NCBI GenBank assembly: GCA_022036555.1
Contig: CM039119.1
Location: 9,734,001 to 9,798,000, forward strand
Direction: 5' to 3'
Origin: Microstegium vimineum
Taxonomy: Eukaryota > Streptophyta > Magnoliopsida > Poales > Poaceae
DNA length: 64,000 nucleotides
The position numbers and the translations under genes were made by a program. Numbering within the stretch: position 1 is the stretch's first letter; each line of letters opens with the position of its first letter. A model generated the notes under the pieces. The model was not told the origin of the DNA and searched no databases. It saw nothing but the letters and a program-made list of their open reading frames with translations. Positions 44,401 to 55,690 of the stretch are shown here, piece after piece.

Positions 44401-47296
44401 AAATTAAAGCAAAAGGTTAACAAATGGATGGAAATGCAAGAATTCAAAGAGGGGACAAAATACAACTGATTTTTTCCATGTGGCCTTTAGGTAATTGCCA
44501 CAAATCACTAATCCACGTTGGAGCACCAAAGAATAACCCAAATTTGGTAACTCTCCCTTCGGTCACTGAGACTCAAATGTTAACTAGTGCATACCCTATT
44601 AGGCCTCCGTCGGGCCATCTAGGTGGTGGTAAATACCAAAAGCAATACATTTCCAACCTTCACTTGATTATAATCTAAGCGAAGAACTCTGGATGCACAC
44701 CAGACACTCTCCACCAAGTTGACTTGACTTGAATGCCTTTAAACTTCCCATGCAAAGTCCCACTGTATGTGCGTTGAATTCTAGGGTCAAAGCAGAGAGC
44801 TCCAAAATAGTTGAGGACACACACGCAGGGTGGGAAGGCCCTGTTAGCCATTGGAAAAAAAATCTGTCACACGATCCGTACGGCAAAGATGTGTTGCTAA
44901 AAACAATAATCCTTTTTGAACTGTATATCTCATTAGTTTTTTTAAAAAGGAAATTCACGAGTATGAATTATCTCATTAGTTTTTAAAAAAGGAAATTCAG
45001 ACGCAGTATGCATTCTATGAGTAAAGCAAGCATAAATAATATCAATCAGAAGATAAATTTAGCTACTAGTGATGTAACATGCAAAAGACATGAACTAGCA
45101 CGTTTTTTCTCACGTTGTATTTTATTTGATTTTTTTCACAGGTTTATCCTCTTGATTGATGACATATGGTCTGTAGAAACATGGGAGAACATTAGAAATT
45201 GGTTGCCACATGAAAAAGGCAGCAAAGTAATTGTGACTACCAGATTTCAAGCTGTTGGTGCTGGGTGCTCAGAAAGAGATGGGACTGATTATCTGCATAC
45301 TGTTAAAGCTCTTAGTGATGATATGTCCAAAAGCCTATTTAAGCATGGTGTTTCTGAATCCCAAAGCAGCAAACAAAGCATAAGTGTGAATGCAGGATCT
45401 CAAGCTGCTGGTACAGAGTGCTCCAAAGGAGAGGAAACTGATAATCCGCATTCAGCCGCTATTTGTAGTGATGCAAATGCCAATGAACCACTTACTGATC
45501 GTGTTTCTGATCCACAAAGCAGCAATAGTAGCGAGAAAGAAAAGGTCCATGATGAGGAGATATGGAAATATTGTGGGGGGCTGCCTTTGGCCATAGTAAC
45601 CATGGCTGGCCTTGTTGCCTGCAACCCTACAAAAAAGAACCATTGGGGTACAGTTTGCAGGTCATTATTTCCAGAGCAGGTGGCTCCCCTTACCCTCGAT
45701 GGGGTCACAAGGATACTCGAGTATTGCTACAATGATTTGCCTCCAGATCTCAAGACCTGTTCATTGTACTTGAGCATATTTCCCAAGGGTTCAAAAATCA
45801 GTAAGAAGCGTCTGACGAGGCGATGGATATCTGAATGTTTTGTTACAGAGAAGCAAGGGCTAAGTGCAGAGGAAATTGCAGAAATATACTTTAATCAGCT
45901 CATAAGTAGGAAGATAATACGCCCTGAGGATCACAGTAGCAATGGGAAGGTAAAATCTTTTAAAGTCCATGACATGATTCTTGAGTATATTGTGTCCAAA
46001 TCAAGTGAAGAGAACTTTATTACTGTTGTTGGTGGCCATTGGCTGATGCCAACTCCTAGCAACAAAGTTCGTCGACTCTCCATGCAAAGCAGTGGTTCCA
46101 AGCATGGGAATTCAACAAAAGGCATGAACTTGTCCCAAGTGCGATCATTGACAGTGTTTGGAAGTCAGAACCGACGACTTCCTTTCCATTCATTCAATAA
46201 TGGAATAATTCAAGTGTTGGATCTCGAGGGTTGGAAGGGTATGACAGATAAGTATCTGAATGACATATGTAAAATGCTTGTGCTCAAGTATTTGAGCCTC
46301 CGACGAACAGAAGTTGTTAATATCCCATCGAAGATAGGGAAGCTTGAGTATCTGGAAACTCTTGACATAAGGGAGACAAGAGTTGAGGTGCTTCCGAAAG
46401 CTTTTGGCCAGCTCAAACGTCTTCGTAGCATGCTTGGAGGGAGTAAAAACCCAACAAAGGCATTGAAGTTGCCACTTGAGAAAAATAAGGAACCAATGAA
46501 AGCACTTCGTATACTGTCAGGGATTGAGATTAACAAGGACTCAGCAGCTGTAGCAAGCCTTCATCAGATGACAGGGCTCAAAAAGCTTGCCATTTACAAG
46601 CTCAATATACAGGAGAGTGATAAGATCTTCAAACAATTACTCTCCTCTATTGAATATCTCTCTAGTTGTGGCTTGCAAACTCTGGCAATCAATGATGAGG
46701 GCTCTGACTTTATCAACTCACTGGACTCCATGTCCACTCCTCCAAGGTACCTCATTGGGCTGGAGCTATCTGGCAAGATGGAGAGCCCACCAAAGTGGAT
46801 CAAAGATCTCAGTAATCTCTACAAGTTGACACTTTCTGTGACAGTTCTTCGGACCAATACTTTCCAGCTCATCCAGAACCTCCCCAAACTATTCAGTCTC
46901 ACCTTTACACTCACAGCAGAGAAGGATGATCGAGACATAGTGGACATCCTTGAAGAAAATAAACTGCTTACTGATAGGGAGATCATTGTTCCACCTGGAG
47001 GATTTGAGAGTCTCAAGCTGCTTCGCTTCTTTGCAACTCTCGTGCCAAGGCTGAGCTTTGCAGTTACAGAAAAAGAGGTAATGCCAGCACTCGAGAGGAT
47101 TGATATGCGGTTTCAAGCCTTCGAAGGGATTTACGGCATTGAAACTCTTAAAAGTATCCAAGAGTTGCATCTCTGTGTTGGCAATCAAGCAGACGAAGTA
47201 ACCAAGTTCTTAATAGAAGAATTGAAGGACACTCCCAATTATTTATATTTAGATAAGAAATATGCCAAGAAGTGGCCAAAAATAATCACTGATTGA
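41487..47296 (+). CDS. CC-NBS-LRR immune receptor, Pik-2-like helper NLR, intact
   Basis: CDS joins 41487-42598 and 45142-47296 (1088 residues). ATG at 41487 starts MELVVGASEATMKSLLGKLG; an in-frame ATG 17 codons upstream precedes the family start and is not preferred. Rx-N coiled coil 1-150 with MAYDMEDCIDDF; P-loop GFGGVGKTT at 204-212; kinase-2 FILLIDDIW at 372-380; TTRF (RNBS-B); CGGLPLAI near 515-522; CSLYLSIFP at 577-585; VHD in place of MHD at 646-648; LRRs from about 690 to the end. The intron falls inside the Arg codon before kinase-2 (AAAGAG then GTACAT; TTTTTTCACAG then GTTTATC). All nucleotide-switch motifs look functional. Start, insertion before kinase-2 and the LRR wording (CGLQTLAIND, RYLIGLELSGK, ESLKLLRFFA) match what I know of rice Pik-2, which works with Pik-1 against blast fungus. 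Odd: two internal tandem duplications in the NB-ARC region. Confidence 0.9.
42258..42527 (+). repeat. intragenic tandem duplication before kinase-2
   Basis: Units at about 42258-42382 and 42411-42527 both begin GAGCAACAAGACGG and encode EQQDG ... GLVKRLVPLLSG / GLAKRFVSLFCV ... DGSTQQ / GGGTQW. They lengthen the RNBS-A to kinase-2 linker by about 50 residues without breaking the frame. Confidence 0.85.
42599..45141 (+). other. intron of the intact NLR
   Basis: 2543 bp with GT/AG borders and no gene inside. Contents: a C-rich tract at 42660, a GC-rich patch at 42960-43150, CACTA-like remnants around 43640-43810 (CTAGTAGTGGGAAATAG, GTGTAGTGACACTGG), and at 43950-44035 a short piece (GGGGCCAGAAGCCCC) of the kind found at retroposon ends. 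Compare 13.2 kb for the same intron in the broken partner. Confidence 0.7.
45245..45535 (+). repeat. intragenic tandem duplication after RNBS-B
   Basis: Units at about 45245-45380 and 45400-45535 encode residues about 406-450 (FQAVGAGCSERDGTD ... VSESQSSKQS) and 458-501 (SQAAGTECSKGEETD ... VSDPQSSNSS). The second copy has diverged but keeps length and frame, expanding the stretch before GLPL. Confidence 0.85.
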
Positions 47297-48168
47297 AGAT
47301 CTTCAAGCATTCAACTACTACATTCTGATGTAGAGGCTATTTCATCAAATCTATTGCCCTGTTGTGAGCTAAAGAAAAAGACTTCATATATGCTACTATT
47401 GCAGACTGCAACTATTATTCATTATTGTAATTTGTACTTTTATGGTAAAATTGCTTCCGTTATTGATGTATTATGTCATTTTTATTTCTGATATGTATTT
47501 GCAATGTGCTTTTTTATGCCATATGTATACCACATATTTAAGTAAATTGCAGTCCCATGGCTGAACCTGTTGTGTTGTATGCTGAACCAATCATAATAGA
47601 GGACTGACATGATGTAATTACACTTGGCCAAATTGCTGGCGATTTTAAAAGTGCAGATTGTCTTCAAATGACTTTTTTTTCTCCTATGTATATTTTTCTT
47701 AATAACTAGGTATAATATTGGCATATAAAGAGTATGAATTAGTTAGTCTCTGTGTAATTATTTTAACTAAGATCACTACTCGAGAAATCATTTTTGCAGC
47801 AGGGTTTTTACAGCTGGTTTGGGTAGAATCAACGGTGACAATTCTTCACTGCCAGTTTGAAAGAAGGTTGCCCCCCGTAGTGGCACCAAAACAACCGGTG
47901 GTGAAAATTGTTTTTCACATGCCGGGTCGGTGGATGATCCGACCTTGAAAACCATGATAGTTATCTCCGTCGGAGCATATGGCAAGCTAGGGGAGAAAAC
48001 AATTGATTTTTTTACAATGGTTGGAGAAGTGATGAGGGGTGATAGGTGTGTCTATGGTCCGTGGGCCCAGAACATGAGAAAGCGATGAGAGGCAATGGGA
48101 AAAAGGTGATGGGAGGCAATATGCGTGTCTATGGTCGGTGGGTCCATATGCGTCACGTCGCCTCCTAT
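47297..48168. other. 3' flank of the intact NLR with a CACTA remnant
   Basis: Probable 3' UTR to about 47520 (AT-rich, no clear polyadenylation signal can be singled out). A CACTA end, CACTACTCGAGAAATC, begins at 47775, followed by CACTGCCAGTTTG and AACCGGTGGTGAA repeats; no opposite end is seen before the retrotransposon starts. Confidence 0.45.
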
Positions 48169-51100
48169 TGTAACACCCCTGGTGTTTAAAGCTTAATTAA
48201 AATTTAATCATATCAGCATATGCATTAAGCATCATTCAGTTGTTTGAGAACCTTGCTATGCATTGAACTAAAATGAGTTTACTTGGTTGAGTTTGATTCA
48301 ATTGTTTGAATGTTGACCATGTTTTCAAATTAAAATTTTTAAATTTAAATCCAAACCCTAATTTCCAGAGGGGGTGGATTAAACCCTAAACATGATTTTC
48401 AAAATCTAAAAAGAATTTGCATATGGTTGTTTAAGAAAAGTTGTAGAGCTCTGTTCCAATTGGAAGAGTGGTGTTTACAGTTTTTCAAGTGTTATTCAAG
48501 TTTTTAGAGTAATCAAAAAGGGGGTAAATCTTTTAAAAGAGGGTTTCAAATTTCAAAAATGCATTTTCATTTCTAGGCCGAATTTGAAAAAGTGCTTATT
48601 GTCAAAGATGTAGATCATGAAATTTTGAGCAACTTTGGTATTCAAAGTTTTTCATGAAAACCCTTGTAAGCTGGAGCATTTTGCAAATCAATCCCAGGGG
48701 CAGTTCAGGCATTTCACCGAACACCTGCATGGCAGTGTAGTGCTTATGGCGCCGACACCTGGCCGGCCAGCTGCCGAGCTCGCCGAGCGCCTCATGTCCG
48801 TAATGCGCGTCCCATCGCGTGCGTGGCATCATCGCGGCTCCGTTGCCGTCTTCAAAACGGGACGCCGTCCACCCCTTGCCTCTCTTTCCACGCTCGCGCG
48901 CAGCTCTGCTCTGCTCCGCCGAGCACTCTTGCGACGTTGACAAGCTCGCGCGCATCAACCAGCCACTGCCAAGTCCCCAATCCACGTCCTTTGCCTTCGC
49001 CTTGACCTCGCGCATCTCCCGCGCGAGTTGTTTGAAGCCGCCAAGCCTCCATTCGCCCGGCGCGACTCCGTCTTCCTTGACTCCGGCGAGAGCGCCGCCG
49101 CTCTGGTTCGCAGTCGCACCGGCTACACAGGAGCCACATTGTTCTTCTGGTTCTTGTTTCATCTTCATTATTCATCACTGATCACGCTGCTCTCCTCCGT
49201 TTTGCAAATGGTGGACAGTAGTTCCGGGAACATCGACGTTGCCGCTCGGCTCGCAGTTTCCGCTGGCACGGTCTTCGTCGCTAGTACCCTCTGCTTCATC
49301 TCCGCCTACGTTAGCGAGCGCTTCATAACCGGGGTGAGCTCCTCGAACTCTCCGCGCGTTTAGTTGTTCTTGTTTCGAGCTCCGCCTCAGTTCATGGCCG
49401 TCACGGCGGTGCGCTCGTCGGTAGGATGCGTTTGTCCATCGTTTTCTGATCCGAGTCTTGCACTAGCTTCGCCTAGCCGCCGTGTTCTTTGGTCGCCGGT
49501 GCCGCTGCTCTGTATATGTGCCACTGCCGTGCGGGACCCAGACATCAGTGAGAGCATCGAAGAGTTTTTCTTTTTTCCTGTTTTGCACAGTAATGCTTTT
49601 TGTTATTTTCATATGTTTATTTCTGTACTTGTATAAGTTCTGTAAAAATTTGTGTATGCTCTCTGTAATGTGTAATATTTAAGAAAAATATAACATGTCC
49701 ATGTTCAGTACAGTTTTAATCCTGTAAAAATGCTCAAAGTAATTAAGAAATGGCTTTTCCATGATTTTTCATGATCTGTGTGTTGTTCCAAAAATTCTGA
49801 GAATTTTTGTGTAACCTTTATACACTTATATCTTGCTATACAAAAATTTTGGGAATTTTTGGATAAACTGTTATACATGGCTATTTGTATAATTAATAAT
49901 AAAATGATTAGTAACCCTAATAACTTTAGGTTTTGTGTGATTTTAGATTGTTTGGTGTTAATGGTCATTTGTCGAGTGACAACCACAGGTTGGAGATATT
50001 TGATATAATGTGTTTGCTCAGTTCTTTTGGATATAATTATTAACTTAGATAATCAAGTTAAATATGTTTCATTAAATTGCTTTATGCTCTAGTTTAGTTT
50101 AGTTTCATGAAGGTAAGTTGTACTCAAGGTGGTAATCTGTTTTGTTCATCTCTTAGTACATGATTGTGTGTTGCAAAGCATCATGTCTATCATTTCAAGC
50201 ATCATCTAAGCATAACATATTATCGTGTAGATTGTTCGTTGGTTGGGTTGGATAACCACCCTGGTGAAGGGGGTTTTTCTGTTGTTGAATCTGAGCCCGA
50301 GTTTGCGTATCCCTCCAACCAAGGCAAGCCTTGGTGCATTCAAACCCTTTCTTGTATTTAAAATGATTGCTTTAAATACACTTATGTTTATATTATTGCA
50401 TTGTCTTACTTTATTAAATTCTTACTTGATGCATGGTCTTATCCTTGTGTTAATTGTACCTTATACCTTGACACTTGTTTAAAGATGCAATCTTTGGCTA
50501 AAATACTTAGTTTGCTTGGAACTTTATAGTAGGTGATTTCCTGTCACTTACACATAGCGTATTGCTTCGGCAAATGGTTATGCTCTTTTGAGAAAGGCTT
50601 GTTGTGGGAAGTAATAATCGGAACCGGGCGGACACGGTGTTTGGGAGCCACCAGTGGTGACTGGTGAGCGGGTTCTTTCCGCCTGTGTCATTAGGGCCTT
50701 GTCGTTATCGCATGACTAGGGTTGTGACTTTGGAGTACTTATCATATATCTTTGGGGAAGCTGGACTCTGACTAATCCAGTCTAAAGGACGGTTAACCCG
50801 CACTAGGAGTGGAGAGATGGCAAGAGTAGTGTGTACCCTCCAAGTTCGAGGAACTAGATGGAGGTGTACTATGCTCTCGGGTGGCGGGCCCCCGTTCTCG
50901 GATGGAGGATCCAGGGAAAAGTAGTCATATGCGTGCTTTAGTGTTGTATATGTCGTGTGATAGGGAAGTCCCAGCTGGGTTTAACCGGTTCGAATCGTCG
51001 TGTTCCTCGGATATGGAAACATAACCCTGTTTTCGTCATCGTAATTAATGAAACTTAAACTGGATACTTGTTGGTTTCTTTCATGGATGGCTTATTACCT

Positions 51101-51736
51101 TGTTATCGATCATACATCTAGATCGGTTCTTGAGTAATCTTATGAACGAATAAAATGAATTTCAATTGTTTTATAAAATGCTCATTTATGCAAAATACTT
51201 GATTCTTGCAAACCCCACCTTGAATCTTATGACTTGCATACCTTTTGTCCACCAAATATTTTCTTTTGTCAGATAAGTCTTGTTGAGTACTCCCGTACTC
51301 AGGGTTTGTTAACCCTTTTTGCAGATGAGGGTCACAGCCCGGTTTGTTTGGCTTCATGTTGCATGACTGTGGTTACTGTGGATGAAGAGGATGAATGAAA
51401 AGTCTTTGCTCGACTCTTGGGCAAGAGTACCTCGGTTCTTTGTTTAAACTCTATCACCGCTTGATGTAATAATATCGTATGACACTATGCTATGTTTCAA
51501 AAACCTATGGTTTGTAATATGACTCTAAATTTCCGCTACTTTGATATAAATTAAATTATTGTATTACTTCTACAATGTTTGTGATGAGGATGATCCTGTT
51601 CGGAAAGAGGTGGATGACCCGCTGAAAAGTGGCGACACCTGACGGATTGATTAAGATTTGGATCTTTTGTTTGGGATTAAGTCAGATGGACTATTAATTC
51701 TGGCAAGTGGGCCCTATCTTAAGAGATTCTGTCACA
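48169..51736 (+). repeat. 5' LTR
   Basis: 3568 bp. It lacks about 380 bp present in the 3' LTR; the missing sequence corresponds to parts near 59965-59990 and mainly about 60090-60445 of that copy. ORFs in its GC-rich part (48700-49500) are chance frames, since they are not conserved between the two LTRs. Confidence 0.93.
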
Positions 51737-51738
51737 GT

Positions 51739-51750
51739 TGGTATCAAAGC
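51739..51750 (+). other. primer-binding site
   Basis: TGGTATCAAAGC, two bases after the LTR, complementary to the 3' end of initiator methionine tRNA with one change from the usual TGGTATCAGAGC. Confidence 0.88.
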
Positions 51751-52077
51751 ATCCCTTATCACAAACTTGCAGTTGTAACAGTTTTCAAAAATGTTTTGGA
51801 TCTTAAATTAAAATTTTGATTTGAGTCTAAAAATTTCTTTAACTCATCTTTTCCCTCTTTCAAAAGTTAGGAAGGTAGTCCTTAGGAATATCAAGCTAAG
51901 TGGTATGAATATGGTTATATATATATGCCCTATATATATGTTATGTAAATCTTATCGTATTCGTAGGGACGTTACATGCATCATATCATACAACTTGGGA
52001 TGAGTTTAAAATTTTGTTCTTAATCAATTAAAATTTTTCATGTTACTTACTTGCCTCTTTTAAATCTTGTCTATAGG

Positions 52078-52758
52078 ATGGCCAGGACTAAGTGCACAGC
52101 TCGCAAGTTCTCCGGACCGCAGGGCATCCCTCGCTACAGGCTGACGTCACGTGGAGACGCTGGTGAGAGCAGCCAGCAGGGTGCTAGTCTCAGTGCTCGT
52201 CGCAAGGCGAAGATCGAGTATCTGGGGACCGAGCTAGGCCGGATGAAGGCAAACAGGGATGAGTTTGCTGGCGGGACTGACACTCTGGAGGACAAGGTTG
52301 AGGCGATGGAGGCCGAGCTGCAGGAGTGTCAGGAGCAGTTGGCAGCGAATGAGGCACAACTGACAGAGAAGGAGGAGGAGCTGGCACAGAAGGAGACTGA
52401 GGTGGCCTATGTTGAGGGTCACATGTTCCAGTATCTAGGAGAGAGGAATGAAGCCTGGGACCGAGAGCACCTTTTGTCTGACATGTACCTCAACTTGGGG
52501 CACTATGCGGGCAACCTTGAGGTGTACAACAATGTACTTCATGAGGAGGTTCATCACCTCTTCAACATGATGAACCCAGAGTACTAGCAGCAGGCCATGG
52601 CAGAGGACCTTGGAGAGCTTGTTCAGGCAGACCTGTCCTTTGCAGACCAGTTCTTTGCACCTACTCCTGAGGCTCAGGTTGGAGTTGCACTAGAGCCAGT
52701 GGTGATCGTCGAGGACGAGTAGGAGGTGGAAGTTGTAGTCCTTAGTGACGACGAGTAG
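52078..52758 (+). pseudogene. extra ORF before gag with a histone H3-like N-terminus and coiled coil
   Basis: ATG at 52078 opens MARTKCTARKFSGPQG. After the Met, residues ARTKCTARK match the first nine residues of mature histone H3 at eight positions (Gln5 is Cys); similarity then fades (FSGPQGIPRYRL). The rest is a coiled coil rich in Glu, Ala and Gln (about residues 40-125), then YLGERNEAWDREHLLSDMYL and a very acidic tail. The frame stops at TAG 52585 (QQ context, so a likely Gln codon), again at TAG 52720, and finally at 52756; undamaged length would be 226 residues. The ATG follows TCTATAG directly, so it may be reached by splicing. It is not a histone: the core fold is absent. Some Gypsy elements of this lineage carry an additional ORF before gag; function unknown. 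Confidence 0.75.
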
Positions 52759-52944
52759 ATCATGTATCGCCTAGCTATCTAGTTTGGATGCGAGTAATGG
52801 ATCTTGTAATATAATCTACCTTTATCGCTTTCAGAACTCTTTAGTTATTAGCACTTTTATGTTATGATGGTCATGTAATATATGTTGGTGCACTTTGGTA
52901 CTTTTATGCTAGTGTTTTCAATATAAGTATGCTTGTGCAAACAG

Positions 52945-54130
52945 ATGGCTGAACATAACAATGCTGGGGCTCATGATGGAAACGATGAGAAAATTCCTGA
53001 TCCACCCCCTGCACCACCAACCTTGGCACAAACTTTGGCTGCATTGATCAATGTTTCAGCGGATAATGCTCGCCTCTTGCATGAACTAGCTCAACATCAC
53101 CAGCAAGGTGGTCATGGAAATCGGGGTCGCAATAATAATCAAGAGACGACTTATGTCAATTTCACCGACACGCGTCCCCCGGTTTTCACTAAGGCAGATG
53201 AGCCGTTGGAAGCTGATGATTGGCTCTGCACCATGGAGCAGAAGTTTGAGCTGATCAATTGCACAGAGGTGCAGAAGCCAGTCTTTGCAGCTCAGCAGCT
53301 TCGTGGTGCAACAGGATCTTGGTGGTCGACCTTTACTGCTATGTAGCCTGCAGGTCATCGTGCCACTTGGATGGAATTTTGTGAGGCTTTTCGGGCACAC
53401 TATATTCCTGATGGTGTCATGGAGTCTAAGTTGGAAGAGTTCTTAAGCTTGAAGCAGGGAGATTCCACAGTTATGCAGTACGTGAGCAAGTTCAATCATC
53501 TTTCACAGTATGTTGTGAAACATGTCAGTACTGATGCTAAGAAGAAGAGGTGGTTTCTTAGGGGGCTCTCAACTAAGCTACACACTATGCTCAATCACAA
53601 TCTGAATGCTACCTATCATGAGGTGGTGAGCATGGCTATATCTGCTGAGAATTCTTTGCGCATCCATAGGGAGGCAAAGAAGAAGAAAGCTAGTGCTGGG
53701 TCTTCTAGTGGTAATCAGAAGAGGCAGAAAATCATATACCACCCTCAAAACCATAATCGCTTTCAGTATCGTCCTCCTTAGCAGCAGTCTGGACAGCAGT
53801 TCTCTGGGGGTTCTCAATACCCTAGGAAGAATGTTGGTCCAAACAATCAAGTGGTTGCCAAGCAAACCAGCAATGCATGTTTCAACTGCGGAAAGGTGGG
53901 GCATTATTCCAATGTGTGTCCTCTTCCGAAGAAGTACAATTAGAAGTTTGCTGGGAATCAGCAACAGCAGAAGTAGGGTGGCAGTGCTGGAAATCAGAAG
54001 AACAAGAATGAGCAGAAGACTGGGTGGGTGTTTCATGCCCAGGGTGAAGGAATGCCAGAAGGATAACCAGTGTTGCAGGGTACGTTTCCTATCAATAATC
54101 AACCTGCAGTTGTTCTCTTTGATTCTGGTG
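52945..54130 (+). pseudogene. gag (capsid and nucleocapsid part of gag-pol), decayed
   Basis: ATG at 52945 begins MAEHNNAGAHDG directly after AACAG. Capsid motifs typical of the retrotransposon gag family follow: PPVFTKADEPLEADDWL, AAQQLRGATGSWW, WMEFCEAFRAHYIPDGVMESKL cut across lines, EFLSLKQGDSTVMQYVSKF, and LSTKLHTML. A CCHC knuckle CFNCGKVGHYSNVC lies near 53880-53920. Stops at 53344, 53779, 53941, 53974 (all TAG) and 54064 (TAA). The frame is otherwise continuous with pol, so the element used a single gag-pol frame. Confidence 0.88.
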
Positions 54131-55690
54131 CATCACATTCCTTCATTCATAAGTCATTTGTGCTCAAGCATAGTATTCCTTTGTCTGAGTTAAAAATTGC
54201 ATTTTATGTGCAAACACCGGGTGGTCGTATCGCAACTAGAGAATTGGTTTATCAAGTATCTTTGAGTCTGGGTGGGCATATCTTTCCCACGACTATGGTA
54301 GTGCTTCCTAACCAGGGTTTAGATGTGATCCTGGGGATGAATTGGCTGCAGCAGCAAAAAGCTGTGATCGATGTGTTAAACAAAACTATCAAGATAGATG
54401 TGCCAAATAGTAAATCTCAACTCTTGATTCAGCTTTTTGTGCCAAAGAGGGAAGTGGAGAAAGTCTGTGCTATAACGGTCGTTAGGGTACATGATATTCC
54501 AGTAGTGCGTGAGTTTCCAGACGTCTTTCCTGATGACTGACCTGGCTTACCTCCAAATAGAGATGTTGAGTTTTCTATTGAGCTAAAGCCTGACACCGCA
54601 CCTATCTCTAGAAGGGCCTATTGAATGCCTCCCAAAGAGCTAGCAGAGTTGAAGACTCAGTTAAATGAGTTGCTCGATAAAGGTTTCATTCGACCTAGTT
54701 CATCGCCATGGGGTTAACCTGCCATTTTCGTGAAGAAGAAGGATCATACTCTTTGCATGTGCGTTGACTATCGCCCTTTGAACGAGGTGACCATCAAGAA
54801 CAAGTACCCATTGCTGCGGATTGATCTTCTCTTCGATCAGCTCGCTGGAGCTACGGTGTTTTCCAAGATTGACCTGCGGTCGGGATACCACCAGATCAAG
54901 ATCTGACCAGAAGATATCCCCAAGACGGCGTTTACCACTAGATATGGACTTTATGAATATCTGGTAATGTCGTTTGGTTTGACTAATGCACTGGCATACT
55001 TCATGTATTTGATGAACTCAGTGTTCATGCCAGAGCTGGACAAGTTCGTTGTCGTCTTCATTGATGATATTCTTATCTATTCCAAGAATGAAAAAGAGCA
55101 TGCCCGACACCTTAGGATCGTCTTAACTTGATTGCGAGAGCATCAGCTTTATGCTAAGTTCAGCAAATGTGAGTTTTGGTTGAAAGAAGTACAATTCCTA
55201 GGGCATGTTTTGTCCAATGGAGGAGTGGTAGTTGATCCTAGCAAGGTGAAGGATATTTTGGATTGGAAGCCACCAACGACAGTCCATCAAGTTCGAAGTT
55301 TCCTCGGTATGGCTGGTTATTATCGTCGGTTTATTCCAGACTTTTCTCGAGTCTCGAAACCCATTACCAGTTTGCTGAAGAACCATACCTAGTTCATGTG
55401 GTCTGATGAGTTCGAAGAAGATTTTCATACCTTGAAGAAATTAATGACTACAACTACAGTTTTAGCTCAACCAAATATTGAAAAGCCCTTCGATATATAT
55501 TGTGATGCGTCTGGTATCGGTATCGGGTGTTTATCTTGATGCAAGAAGGAAGAGTCATTGCCTATGCTTCTAGGCAGTTGAAGAAACATGAAGAGAACTA
55601 TCCAACTCATGATCTGGAATTAGCGGCAGTTGTTCATGCTTTGAAGATTTGGCGACATTATCTTCTAGGCAACCTTTGCCATATCTATAC
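54090..55690 (+). pseudogene. pol: protease, reverse transcriptase and start of RNase H
   Basis: The protease active site LFDSGASHSF lies near 54117. Reverse transcriptase follows, with VDYRPLNEVTIKNKYPL, FSKIDLRSGYHQI and the catalytic FIDDILIYS (about 55059-55085), then FLGMAGYYRRFIPDFS. RNase H starts at DIYCDASGIGIG and LEAAVVHALK-type sequence (LELAAVVHALKIWRHYLLG). Stops: TGA 54538, TGA 54622 (expected Arg), TAA 54715, TGA 54904 (expected Arg), TGA 55129 (expected Arg), TAG 55390. A frameshift occurs near 55520-55530. The frame is then cut at 55690 by the solo LTR. Confidence 0.92.

Noticed and set aside
48602..49363. ORFs in the GC-rich part of the 5' LTR
   Set aside because: The equivalent frames in the 3' LTR differ or are broken, so no coding constraint is evident.
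52078..52587. A true histone H3 gene fragment
   Set aside because: Only the first nine residues match; the core histone fold is absent, and it lies between the primer site and gag of a retrotransposon.
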